This document shows positions 51,773-60,829 of a stretch of DNA of 64,000 nucleotides, piece after piece. The DNA comes from Micromonospora musae. Lineage in GTDB: Bacteria > Actinomycetota > Actinomycetes > Mycobacteriales > Micromonosporaceae. The stretch's first letter is position 1. Every line of letters starts with the position of its first letter. The notes below the pieces were generated by a model. That model did not search any database and was not told the origin of the DNA. It saw only the letters and a list, made by a program, of their open reading frames with translations. The position numbers were made by a program, and so were the translations under genes. The stretch spans positions 372,001 to 436,000 of the forward strand of contig NZ_RAZT01000003.1 of NCBI RefSeq assembly GCF_003626635.1, read 5' to 3'.

Positions 51773-53560
51773 GTGGACGTCGACGCCGGACACGGCGCCG
51801 CCCTGGGGGGCGCGCTTCCCACTCAACCTGGTGAGCTGCCACTGACCCGCCGGCTCCGGTCACTGCTCAACTGGCCGGCCGCCGAGTCCGACCCGGTCGG
51901 GCAGCTGGCCCGCGCCCACCGGGTCATCCACTCCGGCGCCGACCCCGCGGTGCTGCGCCGGGCGTACTCGATCGCCGAGACCATGCACCGCGGGCAGTTC
52001 CGCAAGAGCGGCGAGCCCTACATCACGCATCCGCTCGCGGTCGCCCAGATCTGCGCCGGCCTCGGGATGGACACCACCACGCTGGTGGCCGCGCTGCTGC
52101 ACGACACGGTCGAGGACACCCGCTACACGCTCCAGGCGCTCGCCGACGACTTCGGGCCGAAGGTGGCCCACCTGGTCGACGGGGTCACCAAGTTCGACAA
52201 GGCCTTCTACGGCAAGGCCGCGGAGGCCGAGACGATCCGGAAGATGATCATCGCGGCAGGCCGCGACGTCCGGGTCCTGATCATCAAGCTGGCCGACCGG
52301 CTGCACAACATGCGCACCCTCGGGGTCCGGTCGGCCGCGTCCCGGGAACGGATCGCCCGCAAGACCGAAGAGGTGCTCATCCCGCTCTGCGACCGGCTGG
52401 GCATCCAGACGCTCAAACGCGAGCTGGACGACGTGGTGCTGCAGCACCTGCACCCGGAGGAGCACGCCCGCATCGCGCGGCACGTGCACGACCGGCCCGG
52501 TTGGGACGCGTACCTCGCACAGGTGGTCGCCCAGGCGAAGGTGGCGCTGCGCCGCGACCGGGTCGACGCCGAGGTGGCTCCCCGTCCGCGGCACCTCTAC
52601 TCGATCTGGAAGGACACGGTCGCCGGCAGCCACAGCGCCCCGTACGACCTGCCCCGGATCGCCGTGGTGGTGGACGGCCCAGCGACCGACTGCTACGCGG
52701 CGCTCGGCGCGATCCACGGGCTCTGGCGCCCGATGCCGGGCCGGTTCAAGGACTACATCGCCTCGCCCAAGAACAACCTCTACCGCTCCCTGCACACCAC
52801 CGTCTGCGGGCCGAAGGACCGCACCGTCGAGGTGCTCATCCGCACCCAGGAGATGCACCGCTCGGCCGAGTACGGCATCGCCGCCGACTACCGCTTCCCG
52901 CAGACCGGTGGCGGCGCGGGCGGCGCCGAACAGCTGGCCTGGCTGCACCGGGTGCTGGACTGGGAGCAGAACGCCGCCGACCCGGCCCAGTTCCTCGAGT
53001 CGCTGCGCTGCGACCTGGCCGAGGCGCAGGTCGAGGTCTTCGCGGACGGGCGGCAGATCGTACTGCCGGCCGGCGCCACCCCGGTCGACCTCGCGTACGA
53101 GCTGGGCACCGAGCGCGGTGACCACTGCCTCGCGGCGCGGATCAACGGCCGGCTCGCCCCGCTCTCCTCCGAGCTGGAGGAGGGCGACGTGGTGGAGATC
53201 TTCACCGAGAACGACGCCGAGAACGGCTTCGAGGCGGAGGCCGCGCCGCGAGGCCCCCGCCGGGAGTGGCTCGGCTTCGTGAAGTCCCCGCACGCCCAGA
53301 TGCAGATCAACCGCTGGTTCGCCGAGCACACCGAGCCGGGCATCTCGATCAACGACAAGGTCCGGCTCGGCCGGGCCACCATCGGGCTCACCCTCCGCCG
53401 GCACAACCGGGGGCTGGCGAGCGAGCTTCCACTGCTGCGTCTCGCCGAGGAGCTCGGCTACCCCGACCTGGAGACTCTGCTGGTCGCGGTCTTCGACCGG
53501 GTGGTCGAACCGGACACCGTGGTGCGGCAGCTCATCGACCTCGTCGACCATCGGCAGTGA
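51773..53560 (+). CDS. RelA/SpoT homologue, short form without ACT domain
   Basis: 595 residues from the GTG at 51773, with GAGGAGG eight bases upstream. HD hydrolase domain: YITHPLAVAQICAGL, LLHDTVEDTRYT (HDxxED) and IKLADRLHNMRTL are intact. Synthetase domain: GRFKDYIASPKNNLYRSLHT and VEVLIRTQEMHRSAEYGIAA are kept, but VEVQIRT has Leu for Gln and the usual AHW is ADY. A TGS domain follows (VEVFADGRQIVLPAGATPVD). The C-terminal zinc-finger and ACT domains of full-length Rel are absent. This resembles the second RSH of Streptomyces (RshA). Hydrolysis of ppGpp looks secure, synthesis less so. Nudix and nucleotidyltransferase genes follow. Confidence 0.88.
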   Translation: MDVDAGHGAALGGALPTQPGELPLTRRLRSLLNWPAAESDPVGQLARAHRVIHSGADPAVLRRAYSIAETMHRGQFRKSGEPYITHPLAVAQICAGLGMDTTTLVAALLHDTVEDTRYTLQALADDFGPKVAHLVDGVTKFDKAFYGKAAEAETIRKMIIAAGRDVRVLIIKLADRLHNMRTLGVRSAASRERIARKTEEVLIPLCDRLGIQTLKRELDDVVLQHLHPEEHARIARHVHDRPGWDAYLAQVVAQAKVALRRDRVDAEVAPRPRHLYSIWKDTVAGSHSAPYDLPRIAVVVDGPATDCYAALGAIHGLWRPMPGRFKDYIASPKNNLYRSLHTTVCGPKDRTVEVLIRTQEMHRSAEYGIAADYRFPQTGGGAGGAEQLAWLHRVLDWEQNAADPAQFLESLRCDLAEAQVEVFADGRQIVLPAGATPVDLAYELGTERGDHCLAARINGRLAPLSSELEEGDVVEIFTENDAENGFEAEAAPRGPRREWLGFVKSPHAQMQINRWFAEHTEPGISINDKVRLGRATIGLTLRRHNRGLASELPLLRLAEELGYPDLETLLVAVFDRVVEPDTVVRQLIDLVDHRQ

Positions 53561-53600
53561 TCACCGGCCCCCGCCGGGCACCAACCCCATTCGTGGCCAT

Positions 53601-53606
53601 TAGCCT
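53601..53606 (+). promoter_or_regulatory. candidate -10 box (TAGCCT), leaderless start of the Nudix gene
   Basis: TAGCCT ends six bases before the ATG at 53613, with no ribosome-binding site. Same spacing and sequence as at the glutathione peroxidase gene. Confidence 0.45.
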
Positions 53607-53612
53607 GGTGTC

Positions 53613-54155
53613 ATGATCCCTCGCTCGCGCGCCACCGGTCGGGCCATCGGCTACCAGGTCTTCTACCGGCTGCCGCTGCCGGTACGCCGCCGTCTGGTCC
53701 GGATGGCCGTGCCGAAGTACATCGTCGGCGCGGTCACCCTGGTCCGGGACTCCGAGGCCGAGGGGGCGGGACGGCTGCTCCTGCTCCGTCAGCCGCCCGG
53801 CCGTGGCTGGACGCTCCCGGCCGGGCTGCTGCAACGGGGTGAGAACCCGGCGGTGGGCGCGGCCCGTGAGCTCTACGAGGAGTCCGGCATCCGGCTCTCC
53901 CCCGCCCGGCTCGTTCCGGCCGTGCCGAACGCGATCGTGCACGCCAAGGGCTGGGTGGACGTCGTCTTCACCGCGGAGGTGCCGGCGGCCACCACGGAGT
54001 TGAAGGTCGACGGCGCCGAGGTCTTCGAGGCCGCCTGGCATCCGCTGGACGACCTGCCCCGGCTCAGCTGGGCGACGGCGCGCCTGCTGGCGTACTACGA
54101 CATCGGGCCCCTGGTGGGGCAGTTCCCGCCGCCCCTGCCGGACACGGCGGAGTGA
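53613..54155 (+). CDS. Nudix hydrolase
   Basis: 180 residues. Nudix box GLLQRGENPAVGAARELYEE then SGI fits GX5EX7REUXEEXGU, so pyrophosphate hydrolysis of a nucleoside diphosphate derivative is likely; the substrate is not readable. The N-terminus (MIPRSRATGRAIGYQVFYRL) is basic and extended beyond the domain. The next gene begins at GTGA overlapping its stop, so the nucleotidyltransferase is translationally coupled to it. It follows the RSH gene by 52 bp. Confidence 0.9.
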   Translation: MIPRSRATGRAIGYQVFYRLPLPVRRRLVRMAVPKYIVGAVTLVRDSEAEGAGRLLLLRQPPGRGWTLPAGLLQRGENPAVGAARELYEESGIRLSPARLVPAVPNAIVHAKGWVDVVFTAEVPAATTELKVDGAEVFEAAWHPLDDLPRLSWATARLLAYYDIGPLVGQFPPPLPDTAE

Positions 54156-55027
54156 GCGTGCCGGCCGGCGTGCCGGACCTCTGCGCGGTGGTGCTCGCCG
54201 CCGGCGAGGGCACCCGGCTGCGGCCGCTCACCGAACGGCTGCCGAAGGCGCTCTGCCCGGTCGGGAACGTGCCGCTGCTGGACCGGGCGCTCGCCCGGCT
54301 CGCCGGCCTCGGCCTCTCCGGGCCGGATCGGGTCGCGGTGAACGCCTGCTACCTGGCCGGCCAGGTGGTCGAGCACGTCGGCGGCCGCGCCCACCTCTCG
54401 GTCGAGCCGGGCGATCCGCTCGGCACGGCGGGCGGGGTGGCGAAGCTGAAGGAGTGGATCGCCGGGCGGCCGGTGCTGGTCGGCAACGCGGACGCGTACC
54501 TCGCCGACCCGACCGCTGGACCCGGCCCGGACCTCGCCGCGATGCTCGACGGCTGGGACGGGACCGAGGTGCGCCTGCTGGGCCAGCCGGCCGCCGATCC
54601 GGGAGCGCCCGGAACCTTCCGCGGGCACGTCTTCACCGGGTTCTCGCTGCTGCCCTGGCGGGCGGTGCGCGACCTGCCGGTCGAGTTCGGCGACCTGGTA
54701 CGCGCGGTGTGGCGACCGGCCGAGGCGGCGGGCGCGCTGCGGGTGGTGCCCTACCGGGGCACCTTCTACGACACCGGCACCCCGGCCGACTACCTGGCGG
54801 CGAACCTGCACGCCGCCGGCGGTGACGTTCTCGTCGATCCGGCCGCCACGGTCACCGGGCGGTGCCGGGAGTCGGTGGTGGGGGCAGGCGCCGTGGTGCA
54901 CGGTGAGGTGATCCGGTCGGTGGTCTGGCCCGGCGCGACGGTGCGGGCCGGGGAGCGGCTGCACGAGGTCGTCCGGGCCGCTGACGGGCTGACCGTGCCG
55001 GCGGGTCGGGGACCGGCCGGAGGCTAG
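54152..55027 (+). CDS. sugar-phosphate nucleotidyltransferase (GDP-mannose pyrophosphorylase-like)
   Basis: 291 residues from a GTG that overlaps the Nudix stop. Rossmann-like pyrophosphorylase signature VVLAAGEGTRLRPLTERLPK (about 9-28) with the catalytic Arg and Lys, GDPLGTAGGVAKL, VGNADAYL (metal Asp), and YRGTFYDTGTPADYLAANL. The C-terminal 60 residues (TVTGRCRESVVGAGAVVHGE) are hexapeptide turns of a short left-handed helix. It makes an NDP-sugar, perhaps GDP-mannose for PimB' or a wall polymer. The sugar specificity cannot be fixed. Confidence 0.88.
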   Translation: MSVPAGVPDLCAVVLAAGEGTRLRPLTERLPKALCPVGNVPLLDRALARLAGLGLSGPDRVAVNACYLAGQVVEHVGGRAHLSVEPGDPLGTAGGVAKLKEWIAGRPVLVGNADAYLADPTAGPGPDLAAMLDGWDGTEVRLLGQPAADPGAPGTFRGHVFTGFSLLPWRAVRDLPVEFGDLVRAVWRPAEAAGALRVVPYRGTFYDTGTPADYLAANLHAAGGDVLVDPAATVTGRCRESVVGAGAVVHGEVIRSVVWPGATVRAGERLHEVVRAADGLTVPAGRGPAGG

Positions 55028-55126
55028 GCGCCGCCCGGCCATCGCCCGGGTCCGGGACAGCCGGGCGTGGTGTCCTGGAACAGGCCTAGAGTGGGCGACG
55101 ACGTCGACGAAACGGAGAACCTGCCC

Positions 55127-55414
55127 GTGATCACCGCGATCGTTCTGATCGACTGCGCCACCGACTCGATTCCAGAGGTGGCCGAGACTCTGGCCAATCT
55201 TCCCGGCGTCAGCGAGGTCTACTCGGTCGCCGGGCACGTCGATCTGATCGCCATCGTCCGCGTCCGGGAGTTCGACCAGATCGCCGAGGTGATCGCCGGG
55301 CGCATCTCGAAGGTGCCCGGGGTGAACAACACCGAGTCGCACATCGCGTTCCGGGCGTACTCCCAGCACGACCTGGAGGAGGCGTTCGCGATCGGCCTGG
55401 CCAACGCCGACTGA
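55127..55414 (+). CDS. stand-alone RAM (Lrp/AsnC ligand-binding) domain protein
   Basis: 95 residues from the GTG at 55127, with GGAG nine bases upstream. The whole protein is one alpha-beta sandwich RAM domain: VITAIVLIDCATDSIPEVAE, LPGVSEVYSVAGHVDLIAIV, ISKVPGVNNTESHIAFRAYS. It has no helix-turn-helix. Such single-domain proteins are common in actinomycetes and may bind amino acids or regulate partner Lrp proteins. It ends near a two-way terminator shared with the DUF4142 gene. Confidence 0.88.
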   Translation: MITAIVLIDCATDSIPEVAETLANLPGVSEVYSVAGHVDLIAIVRVREFDQIAEVIAGRISKVPGVNNTESHIAFRAYSQHDLEEAFAIGLANAD

Positions 55415-55482
55415 TCGCCGCCCCCTCGTACGCCACGGCCCGCCGGCCCACGGCGGGGCCGCCGGTCACCGACGGACGAGCA

Positions 55483-55514
55483 ACGGCCGGCCCACCGTGT
55501 GATGGGCCGGCCGT
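55483..55514. terminator. bidirectional terminator between the RAM and DUF4142 genes
   Basis: ACGGCCGGCCCA (55483-55494) and TGGGCCGGCCGT (55503-55514) pair perfectly with an eight-base loop, between two convergent genes. Confidence 0.75.
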
Positions 55515-55529
55515 TCGTGCTCACCGAGG

Positions 55530-56219
55530 TCAGCTCACGCCAGGAGCCGGGGTCTCGTTGGTACCGCCGCCCGGAGCCGGCGACTCGGTCTCGGTACCGC
55601 CCGGAGCCGGCGACTCGGTCTCCGTGCCGCCGGGAGCCGGCGACTCGGTGGTCGCGCCGGGGCTCGGCGTACCGGTGGCGCTGGCCTGCGGGACCGGGAT
55701 GCCCAGCTGCTGAGCCAGCTGGACCAGCTCGTCATAGTGCGTCTGGAGCGCCGGTAGCGCGGTCTGCGCCAGCTGGATCACCGACTGTTCGGAGCCCTGC
55801 GAGATCTCCGTCTGGGTGGCCTGGATGGCCTGCAGGTGGCCGGCGAGCTGCGCGGTCACCCACTCCCGGTCGAAGTTCTTGCCGCTGGCGTTGTTCAACC
55901 GGTCGATCACCGCCTGTTGGTCGGCGGTGGGCCCGTTGGGCAGTTGCACGTTGAGCTGTGACGCGGTCTGCTGCACCGTCTGGTCCAGCTGCGTGTGGTC
56001 GGTCACGAACATCTTGCCCAGGTCCTTGACCCGCTGGTTCTGGCCCTTCTGCTGGGCCAGCTCACCCGTGGTGATCTCGAACAGGTTGACCTGGTGGATC
56101 GCCTGCAGGTACTGGGTGTCCTGCTCCGACGGTTGTGCCTTGGCCTGCGCCGCGGCGGCCGGCGCGACACCGACCAGCACCAGCGCGGCCAGCAGGCCGA
56201 GCCGTTTGATTCCCAACAT
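55530..56219 (-). CDS. secreted DUF4142 protein with C-terminal Pro/Glu/Thr repeats
   Basis: 229 residues from the ATG at 56219, with GGGGAGG five bases upstream. Signal peptide (MLGIKRLGLLAALVLVGVAP, cleavage near AAAQAKA). DUF4142 four-helix bundle at about 30-175 (QYLQAIHQVNLFEITTGELA, GKMFVTDHTQLDQTVQQTAS). The last 45 residues contain tandem ESPAPGGTET units (three near-copies), a flexible tail. This ferritin-like domain family is often in stress-related or outer-surface proteins; no metal ligands are obvious here. Function unknown. Confidence 0.85.
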   Translation of the reverse strand: MLGIKRLGLLAALVLVGVAPAAAAQAKAQPSEQDTQYLQAIHQVNLFEITTGELAQQKGQNQRVKDLGKMFVTDHTQLDQTVQQTASQLNVQLPNGPTADQQAVIDRLNNASGKNFDREWVTAQLAGHLQAIQATQTEISQGSEQSVIQLAQTALPALQTHYDELVQLAQQLGIPVPQASATGTPSPGATTESPAPGGTETESPAPGGTETESPAPGGGTNETPAPGVS

Positions 56220-56380
56220 GCTTCCTCCCCGTGAGACGTTGGACCGCACGGTTACCCGGCTCACCGGGGTTATTCCTGCGATCCCCGTGCGCGAGGGGAC
56301 GGCCCGCTCGGACCCGTCGTCCGCTCTGCGCCGACTCAACCGGCTTCCCGCCTGGTCGGGGCGGACCGGGGCGGAAACGG

Positions 56381-56419
56381 GACGTGGCGCCCACCGGAGG
56401 ATCCGGTGGACGCCACGTC
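56381..56419 (-). terminator. terminator of the qcr-cta operon
   Basis: Nested hairpin: GACGTGGCG (56381-56389) pairs with CGCCACGTC (56411-56419) outside an inner CCACCGGA / TCCGGTGG stem, 15 bases past the qcrB stop on the minus strand. Confidence 0.8.
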
Positions 56420-56433
56420 CAGGTGGGTCGAGG

Positions 56434-58062
56434 TCAGTGACGCGACTCGGAGCCGCTGCTGATCTCCGCACGCTCCGGTCGGGGCTCGACCGGCGGGTGT
56501 CCCGGCGAGACCGGCGCGTCGACCGGCTTCTCGATCGGGTAGAAGAAGCCCCGGATGGCCGGGCCGAGGGCACCGAGCCGGTTCATCTTCTTCGGCACCA
56601 CCCAGCCGGTGTACTCCAGCGCCCCGTGGCCGTCGTGGTCCTGCGCGCTCAGCGGCTGGTGGACCTCGACGAACTTGCCGTCCGGCAGGCGCCGGATGAT
56701 GCCGGTCTCCACGCCGTGCGCCAGCACCTCGCGGTCGTGCTGCTGCAGACCGAGGCAGATGCGGTAGGTGACGAAGTACGCCAGCGGCGGCAGGATGAGC
56801 AGGCCGACCCGGCCGGCCCAGGTCATCGCGTTCAAGCTGATCTGGAACTTGTCGGCGATGACGTCGTTGGCCCCGGAGAGGGTCAGCACCAGGTAGAAGG
56901 CGACCGCCATGGCGCCCACCGCGGTGCGGGCCGGCACGTCCCGAGGACGCTGGAGCAGGTGGTGGGTCCGGTAGTCCTTGAGGTGCCGGGCCTCCACGAA
57001 CGGGTAGAGCGTGGAGAGCCCGACCAGGATGCCGGGTAGCACCACCGTCGGCCAGAACAACGGCGGGATCACGTAGCCGTCGCCGAGTGGAATGTCGATC
57101 TGCCAGGCCGGCATGAGCCGGGTCGAGCCGTCCAGGAACATGACGTACCAGTCCGGCTGGCTGGCGGCGGAGACGACCCAGGCCTCGTACGGGCCGAAGA
57201 GCCAGATCGGGTTGATCTGGAACAGACCGCCCATCAGCGCGATCACGCCGAAGACGATCATGAAGAAGCCGCCCTGCTTCAGCGCGTACCGCGGGAAGAA
57301 CCGCTCGCCGACCACGTTGCCGTTGGTCCGGCCGGGGCCGGGCCACTGGGTGTGCTTCTGCGTGAAGACCAGGCCCAGGTGGACGGTGATCAGCGCGAGC
57401 AGCAGGGCCGGGATGAGCAGCACGTGCGCGATGAAGAACCGGCTGATGATGATGGTGCCCGGGAACTCCCCGCCGAAGATCGACGAGGTGAGCCAGGAGC
57501 CGATCACCGGGATCGACAGCATGATGCCGGAGGCGATCCGCAGGCCGGTGCCGGAGAGCCCGTCGTCAGGCAGCGAGTAGCCGGTGAAGCCGGCCAGGAA
57601 GCCGATCCAGAAGAGCAGCGAACCGATGATCCAGTTCGCCTCACGCGGCTTGCGGAACGCGCCGGTGAAGAAGATCCGCAGCATGTGCACGACGATCGCG
57701 GCCATGAACAGCAGGGCCGCCCAGTGGTGCATCTGCCGCATGACCAGACCACCCCGAACCTCGAAGGAGAGGTCCAGGCTGGAGGCGTACGCGGCGGACA
57801 TCGGCGTGCCGCGCAGCGGCGCGTAGCTGCCGTTGTAGACCACCTCGGTCATCGACGGCTCGAAGAAGAACGTCAGGAAGGTGCCGGTGAGCAGCAGCAC
57901 GATGAACGAGAAGAGCGCGATCTCACCGAGCAGGAACGACCAGTGGTCCGGGAAGACCTTGTTCAGCAGGCCGCGCAGCGGAGTCGCCACCTTGAAGCGG
58001 TCGTCGATCCCCACCGCAGCCTTGCCCGGCGTCGCCGCCAGGTCGAACTTACGACGCTTCAC
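56434..58062 (-). CDS. qcrB: cytochrome bc1 complex cytochrome b subunit
   Basis: 542-residue integral protein with eight or more membrane helices that carries haems bL and bH and the quinol-binding sites of menaquinol:cytochrome c reductase. Seen: GGLVMRQMHHWAALLFMAAI (haem His), RFFIAHVLLIPALLLALITV with FIAHVLLIP His, GFTGYSLPDDGLSGTGLR, and the Qo-site region VLPGILVGLSTLYPFVEAR. The C-terminus extends past the membrane part (about 120 residues), as in actinobacteria. Its ATG overlaps the qcrA stop as ATGA. Last gene of the operon, with a terminator 15 bases on. Confidence 0.95.
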   Translation of the reverse strand: MKRRKFDLAATPGKAAVGIDDRFKVATPLRGLLNKVFPDHWSFLLGEIALFSFIVLLLTGTFLTFFFEPSMTEVVYNGSYAPLRGTPMSAAYASSLDLSFEVRGGLVMRQMHHWAALLFMAAIVVHMLRIFFTGAFRKPREANWIIGSLLFWIGFLAGFTGYSLPDDGLSGTGLRIASGIMLSIPVIGSWLTSSIFGGEFPGTIIISRFFIAHVLLIPALLLALITVHLGLVFTQKHTQWPGPGRTNGNVVGERFFPRYALKQGGFFMIVFGVIALMGGLFQINPIWLFGPYEAWVVSAASQPDWYVMFLDGSTRLMPAWQIDIPLGDGYVIPPLFWPTVVLPGILVGLSTLYPFVEARHLKDYRTHHLLQRPRDVPARTAVGAMAVAFYLVLTLSGANDVIADKFQISLNAMTWAGRVGLLILPPLAYFVTYRICLGLQQHDREVLAHGVETGIIRRLPDGKFVEVHQPLSAQDHDGHGALEYTGWVVPKKMNRLGALGPAIRGFFYPIEKPVDAPVSPGHPPVEPRPERAEISSGSESRH

Positions 58063-59147
58063 GGCCGCTCCCAGAAGTCGGGCCCGATGGTCTCGGTGTA
58101 GTCGGACTTCGCCACGAAGAAGCCCTCAGAGTCTACCTCGATGGGCAGCTGCGGCAGCCGTCGACTGGCGGGGCCGAAAACAGGCCGGGCGTTGTCGGTG
58201 ATCAGGAACTGCGACTGGTGGCACGGGCAGAGCAGCCGGTTCGTCTGCTGCTCGTAGAGGCTGGCCGGGCAGCCCGCGTGCGTGCAGATCTTGGAGAACG
58301 CCGCGTAGTTGCCCCACATGTAGTCGCCGTGGCCCACTCGCTCGTTGGCCCGCCGCGACTCCTGCGCGTCCTCGTCCCGGAGGTGGATCAGCAGCGTCGG
58401 CGAGTCCGCGTGCTGGTTGCTGATGCCGTGCTCGATGCCGGGGAAGACGGTCAGCTGGCCGCCGGCGCTGACGTCTGCGGGGCGGATCGGGCGGCCGTCC
58501 TCACGGACCAGCCGGATCCGCTGCCCACCCTCCGCCGGGGCGAAACCGGTCGTGAACATCTGGTTGTTCTTGTGCGGGTTGGAGATCAGCCCACCCACCA
58601 GCGGCGCGGCAGCGACCGCACCGATCGGCACGAGACCCGCCAGCAGCGAGATGCCGAGCAGCGGGCGACGCTTCACGCCGAACTCGTCCGCCATGTAGAC
58701 AATCGTCTGGCCGGTGATGGTGCGGTTGTCCTCGGAGACCGCGCCCTCGTGCCGGTCCTGGATCGAGACCTCCTTGGGCAGCAGCTTCTTGCCCCAGGTC
58801 AGGATGCCGAAGCCGACGCCGAGCAGGGAGAGGCCCAGGGTCACCCCGAGCAGCGGGGTGTACCACTTGTCGCTGCCGCGACCCGGAGCGTACTCCCACG
58901 GCCACCAGATGTAGATGACCAGGAAGGCAGTCCCCACCAGGCCGGCGAGCAGGAAGAACCAGGCGACCAGGCGGACGAGTCGACGCTCGGCCTTCGTGCC
59001 CGGCGCGACCTGCGGCTCGTAGTGGACGATCTCGATGTCGTCCCGGCGGGCGCCCTCGCGGACGATGTCGAAGCGGGTAAGCCCGGGGGTGTTCACGTCG
59101 AGCGGCTCCCGACCCTGCTGGGTCTGGTGCTCGGTGTGCGTGCTCAT
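58059..59147 (-). CDS. qcrA: Rieske iron-sulfur subunit of cytochrome bc1
   Basis: 362 residues, with three membrane helices before the Rieske domain, as in other actinobacteria (helices near 67-90, 103-120 and 170-185). The [2Fe-2S] ligands are intact: CTHAGCPASLYEQQ (Cys and His, with the disulphide Cys) and LLCPCHQSQFLI (Cys, Cys, His). The N-terminal 60 residues are cytoplasmic and variable. Passes electrons from menaquinol to the dihaem cytochrome QcrC. Overlaps qcrB by four bases and lies 67 bp after qcrC. Confidence 0.95.
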   Translation of the reverse strand: MSTHTEHQTQQGREPLDVNTPGLTRFDIVREGARRDDIEIVHYEPQVAPGTKAERRLVRLVAWFFLLAGLVGTAFLVIYIWWPWEYAPGRGSDKWYTPLLGVTLGLSLLGVGFGILTWGKKLLPKEVSIQDRHEGAVSEDNRTITGQTIVYMADEFGVKRRPLLGISLLAGLVPIGAVAAAPLVGGLISNPHKNNQMFTTGFAPAEGGQRIRLVREDGRPIRPADVSAGGQLTVFPGIEHGISNQHADSPTLLIHLRDEDAQESRRANERVGHGDYMWGNYAAFSKICTHAGCPASLYEQQTNRLLCPCHQSQFLITDNARPVFGPASRRLPQLPIEVDSEGFFVAKSDYTETIGPDFWERP

Positions 59148-59214
59148 GCCGTCACCTCGTTACCGGCGGTGCCGCGCGACGGCACCACAGCACTGGATCG
59201 AAAAGTCCGCTCGG

Positions 59215-60051
59215 TCACGACTTGCCCGCAATCCACAGGGTGGCGAAGACGAGCGCGACGATGCCGACCAGGAAGATCGCCAGACCCTCGGTGGAGGGGC
59301 CGTACCGGCCCAGGTTGAAACCACCCGGGTCCTGGTCGTGCTTCAGGGTCTCCTGGATGTAGGCGATGATGTCGGCCTTCTGGTCCGGCCGAAGCTGGTT
59401 GTCGCCGAACACCGGCATGTTCTGCGGACCGCTGAGCATCGCGGCGTAGATCTGCCGGTCGCTCGCCGGGCGCAGGCTCGGGGCGAACTTGCCCGAGGAG
59501 AGCGCGCCACCACCGGCGCCGAAGGCGTGGCACTGCGAGCAGTTGATCCGGAACAGCTCACCGCCGGTCGCGATGTCGCCGCCCTCGCGCAGGTTGGTGC
59601 CCTGCGGCAGCTCCGGGCCGCCGCCGAGCTCCTGGATGTACTGGGCGAGCTGGCGGGTCTGCTCGTCGGTGAAGAGCGGCGGCTTGCGGTGCGCCTGGGC
59701 CTCCTGGCGCGTCGCCGGCATCCGGCCGCTGCTCACCTGGAACTCGACCGAGGCCGCGCCGACGCCGATCAGGCTCGGGCCGCGTCCCTCGACACCCTGC
59801 GCGTTGCGACCGTGGCAGGTCACGCAGCTAACGTCGAACAGCGCCTTGCCCTCGGCAGCGGCGCTGCTCAGCGGCGGAGCGTCCTGGGCCTGCGCACCAG
59901 GGGCGAAGACGGTGTAGGCGCCGCCGGCGAGCGTCAGCGCGGCGAGCAGCCGGACCGCGGCGCCCAGCCGGCGGCGGCCCCTGCTGCGCGCCGCGGGCCG
60001 CCCGCGCAGCCGCGCGAGCAGACCGCGTCGGCGGTCGTTGTCAGAAGTCAT
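59215..60051 (-). CDS. qcrC: dihaem cytochrome c subunit of cytochrome bc1
   Basis: 278 residues from the ATG at 60051. Basic N-terminus, an uncleaved or signal-anchor helix (about 35-55), then two c-type haem domains with CVTCH and CSQCH, and a C-terminal membrane helix (GLAIFLVGIVALVFATLWIA). The dihaem subunit is the actinobacterial replacement for cytochrome c1 plus soluble cytochrome c and links bc1 to the aa3 oxidase in a supercomplex (family knowledge). Each haem has a plausible distal Met (SGRMPAT, LSGPQNMPVFG). In operon order ctaE-qcrC-qcrA-qcrB. Confidence 0.95.
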   Translation of the reverse strand: MTSDNDRRRGLLARLRGRPAARSRGRRRLGAAVRLLAALTLAGGAYTVFAPGAQAQDAPPLSSAAAEGKALFDVSCVTCHGRNAQGVEGRGPSLIGVGAASVEFQVSSGRMPATRQEAQAHRKPPLFTDEQTRQLAQYIQELGGGPELPQGTNLREGGDIATGGELFRINCSQCHAFGAGGGALSSGKFAPSLRPASDRQIYAAMLSGPQNMPVFGDNQLRPDQKADIIAYIQETLKHDQDPGGFNLGRYGPSTEGLAIFLVGIVALVFATLWIAGKS

Positions 60052-60121
60052 GACCTGTGTCCTTAACCGGTTGGACCTTCTCAGGGGACGGAGCAACGGC
60101 GCAGTTCGTGATGCGCCAAGA

Positions 60122-60721
60122 TCACTGAAGCCAGTAGATCATGGCGTACAGCGCGATCCACACCACGTCGACGAAGTGCCAGTAGTACGACACGACGATC
60201 GCCGAGGTGGCCTGCGCCGGCGTGAACCGGCCCATGGTGGTGCGGATCATGAAGATGATGAAGGCGACCAGACCGCCGGTCACGTGCAGACCGTGGAAGC
60301 CGGTGGTCAGGTAGAACATCGACCCGTAGCCGTCTTCGTTGATCTTCACGCCCTCGTGCACCAGCGTGCGGTACTCGTTGAGCTGCCCGAGTACGAAGAT
60401 CAGGCCCATCACGAAGGTGATCGTGAACCAGCGCCGCAGCGCGTGCACGTCACCCCGTTCCGCCGCGAAGACACCGAGCTGGCAGGTCACCGAGGACAAC
60501 ACCAGGATCACCGTGAAGGTGGTCGCGTACGGGATGTTGAGGTGCTCGGTGTGCTTCGCCCACTGCTCCGGCGCCGCGGCGCGGATGGAGAAGTACATCG
60601 CGAACAGCGCCGCGAAGAACATGAGTTCGCTGGAGAGCCACACGATCGTCCCGACGCTGACCATGTTCGGTCGGGTCAGAGAGTGGATCCGGCTCTTGTC
60701 AATGGCTGGGGCCGCAGTCAC
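60122..60721 (-). CDS. ctaE: cytochrome c oxidase subunit III
   Basis: 199 residues from the GTG at 60721 ([20 protein letters not shown]), the usual N-terminus; an ATG nine codons earlier is possible. Five membrane helices; characteristic stretches are [40 protein letters not shown] and [20 protein letters not shown]. First gene of the respiratory operon, 70 bp before qcrC. It completes the aa3 oxidase whose other subunits are encoded outside the window. Divergent from ctaG, 108 bp apart. Confidence 0.94.
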   Translation of the reverse strand: MTAAPAIDKSRIHSLTRPNMVSVGTIVWLSSELMFFAALFAMYFSIRAAAPEQWAKHTEHLNIPYATTFTVILVLSSVTCQLGVFAAERGDVHALRRWFTITFVMGLIFVLGQLNEYRTLVHEGVKINEDGYGSMFYLTTGFHGLHVTGGLVAFIIFMIRTTMGRFTPAQATSAIVVSYYWHFVDVVWIALYAMIYWLQ

Positions 60722-60816
60722 GCGGTCATTATTGCCCCTGACCGGCATCCACGATCAGCGGGGGGCCAAACCGGTGGTCAGGGTGGCCCGATCGTGGTCG
60801 TCCGGTTCGCCTGGCC

Positions 60817-60822
60817 TAGCCT
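60817..60822 (+). promoter_or_regulatory. candidate -10 box (TAGCCT), leaderless start of ctaG
   Basis: TAGCCT ends seven bases before the GTG at 60830; GTGGTC lies 17 bp upstream of it. No ribosome-binding site is present. Confidence 0.45.
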
Positions 60823-60829
60823 GAAAAGC

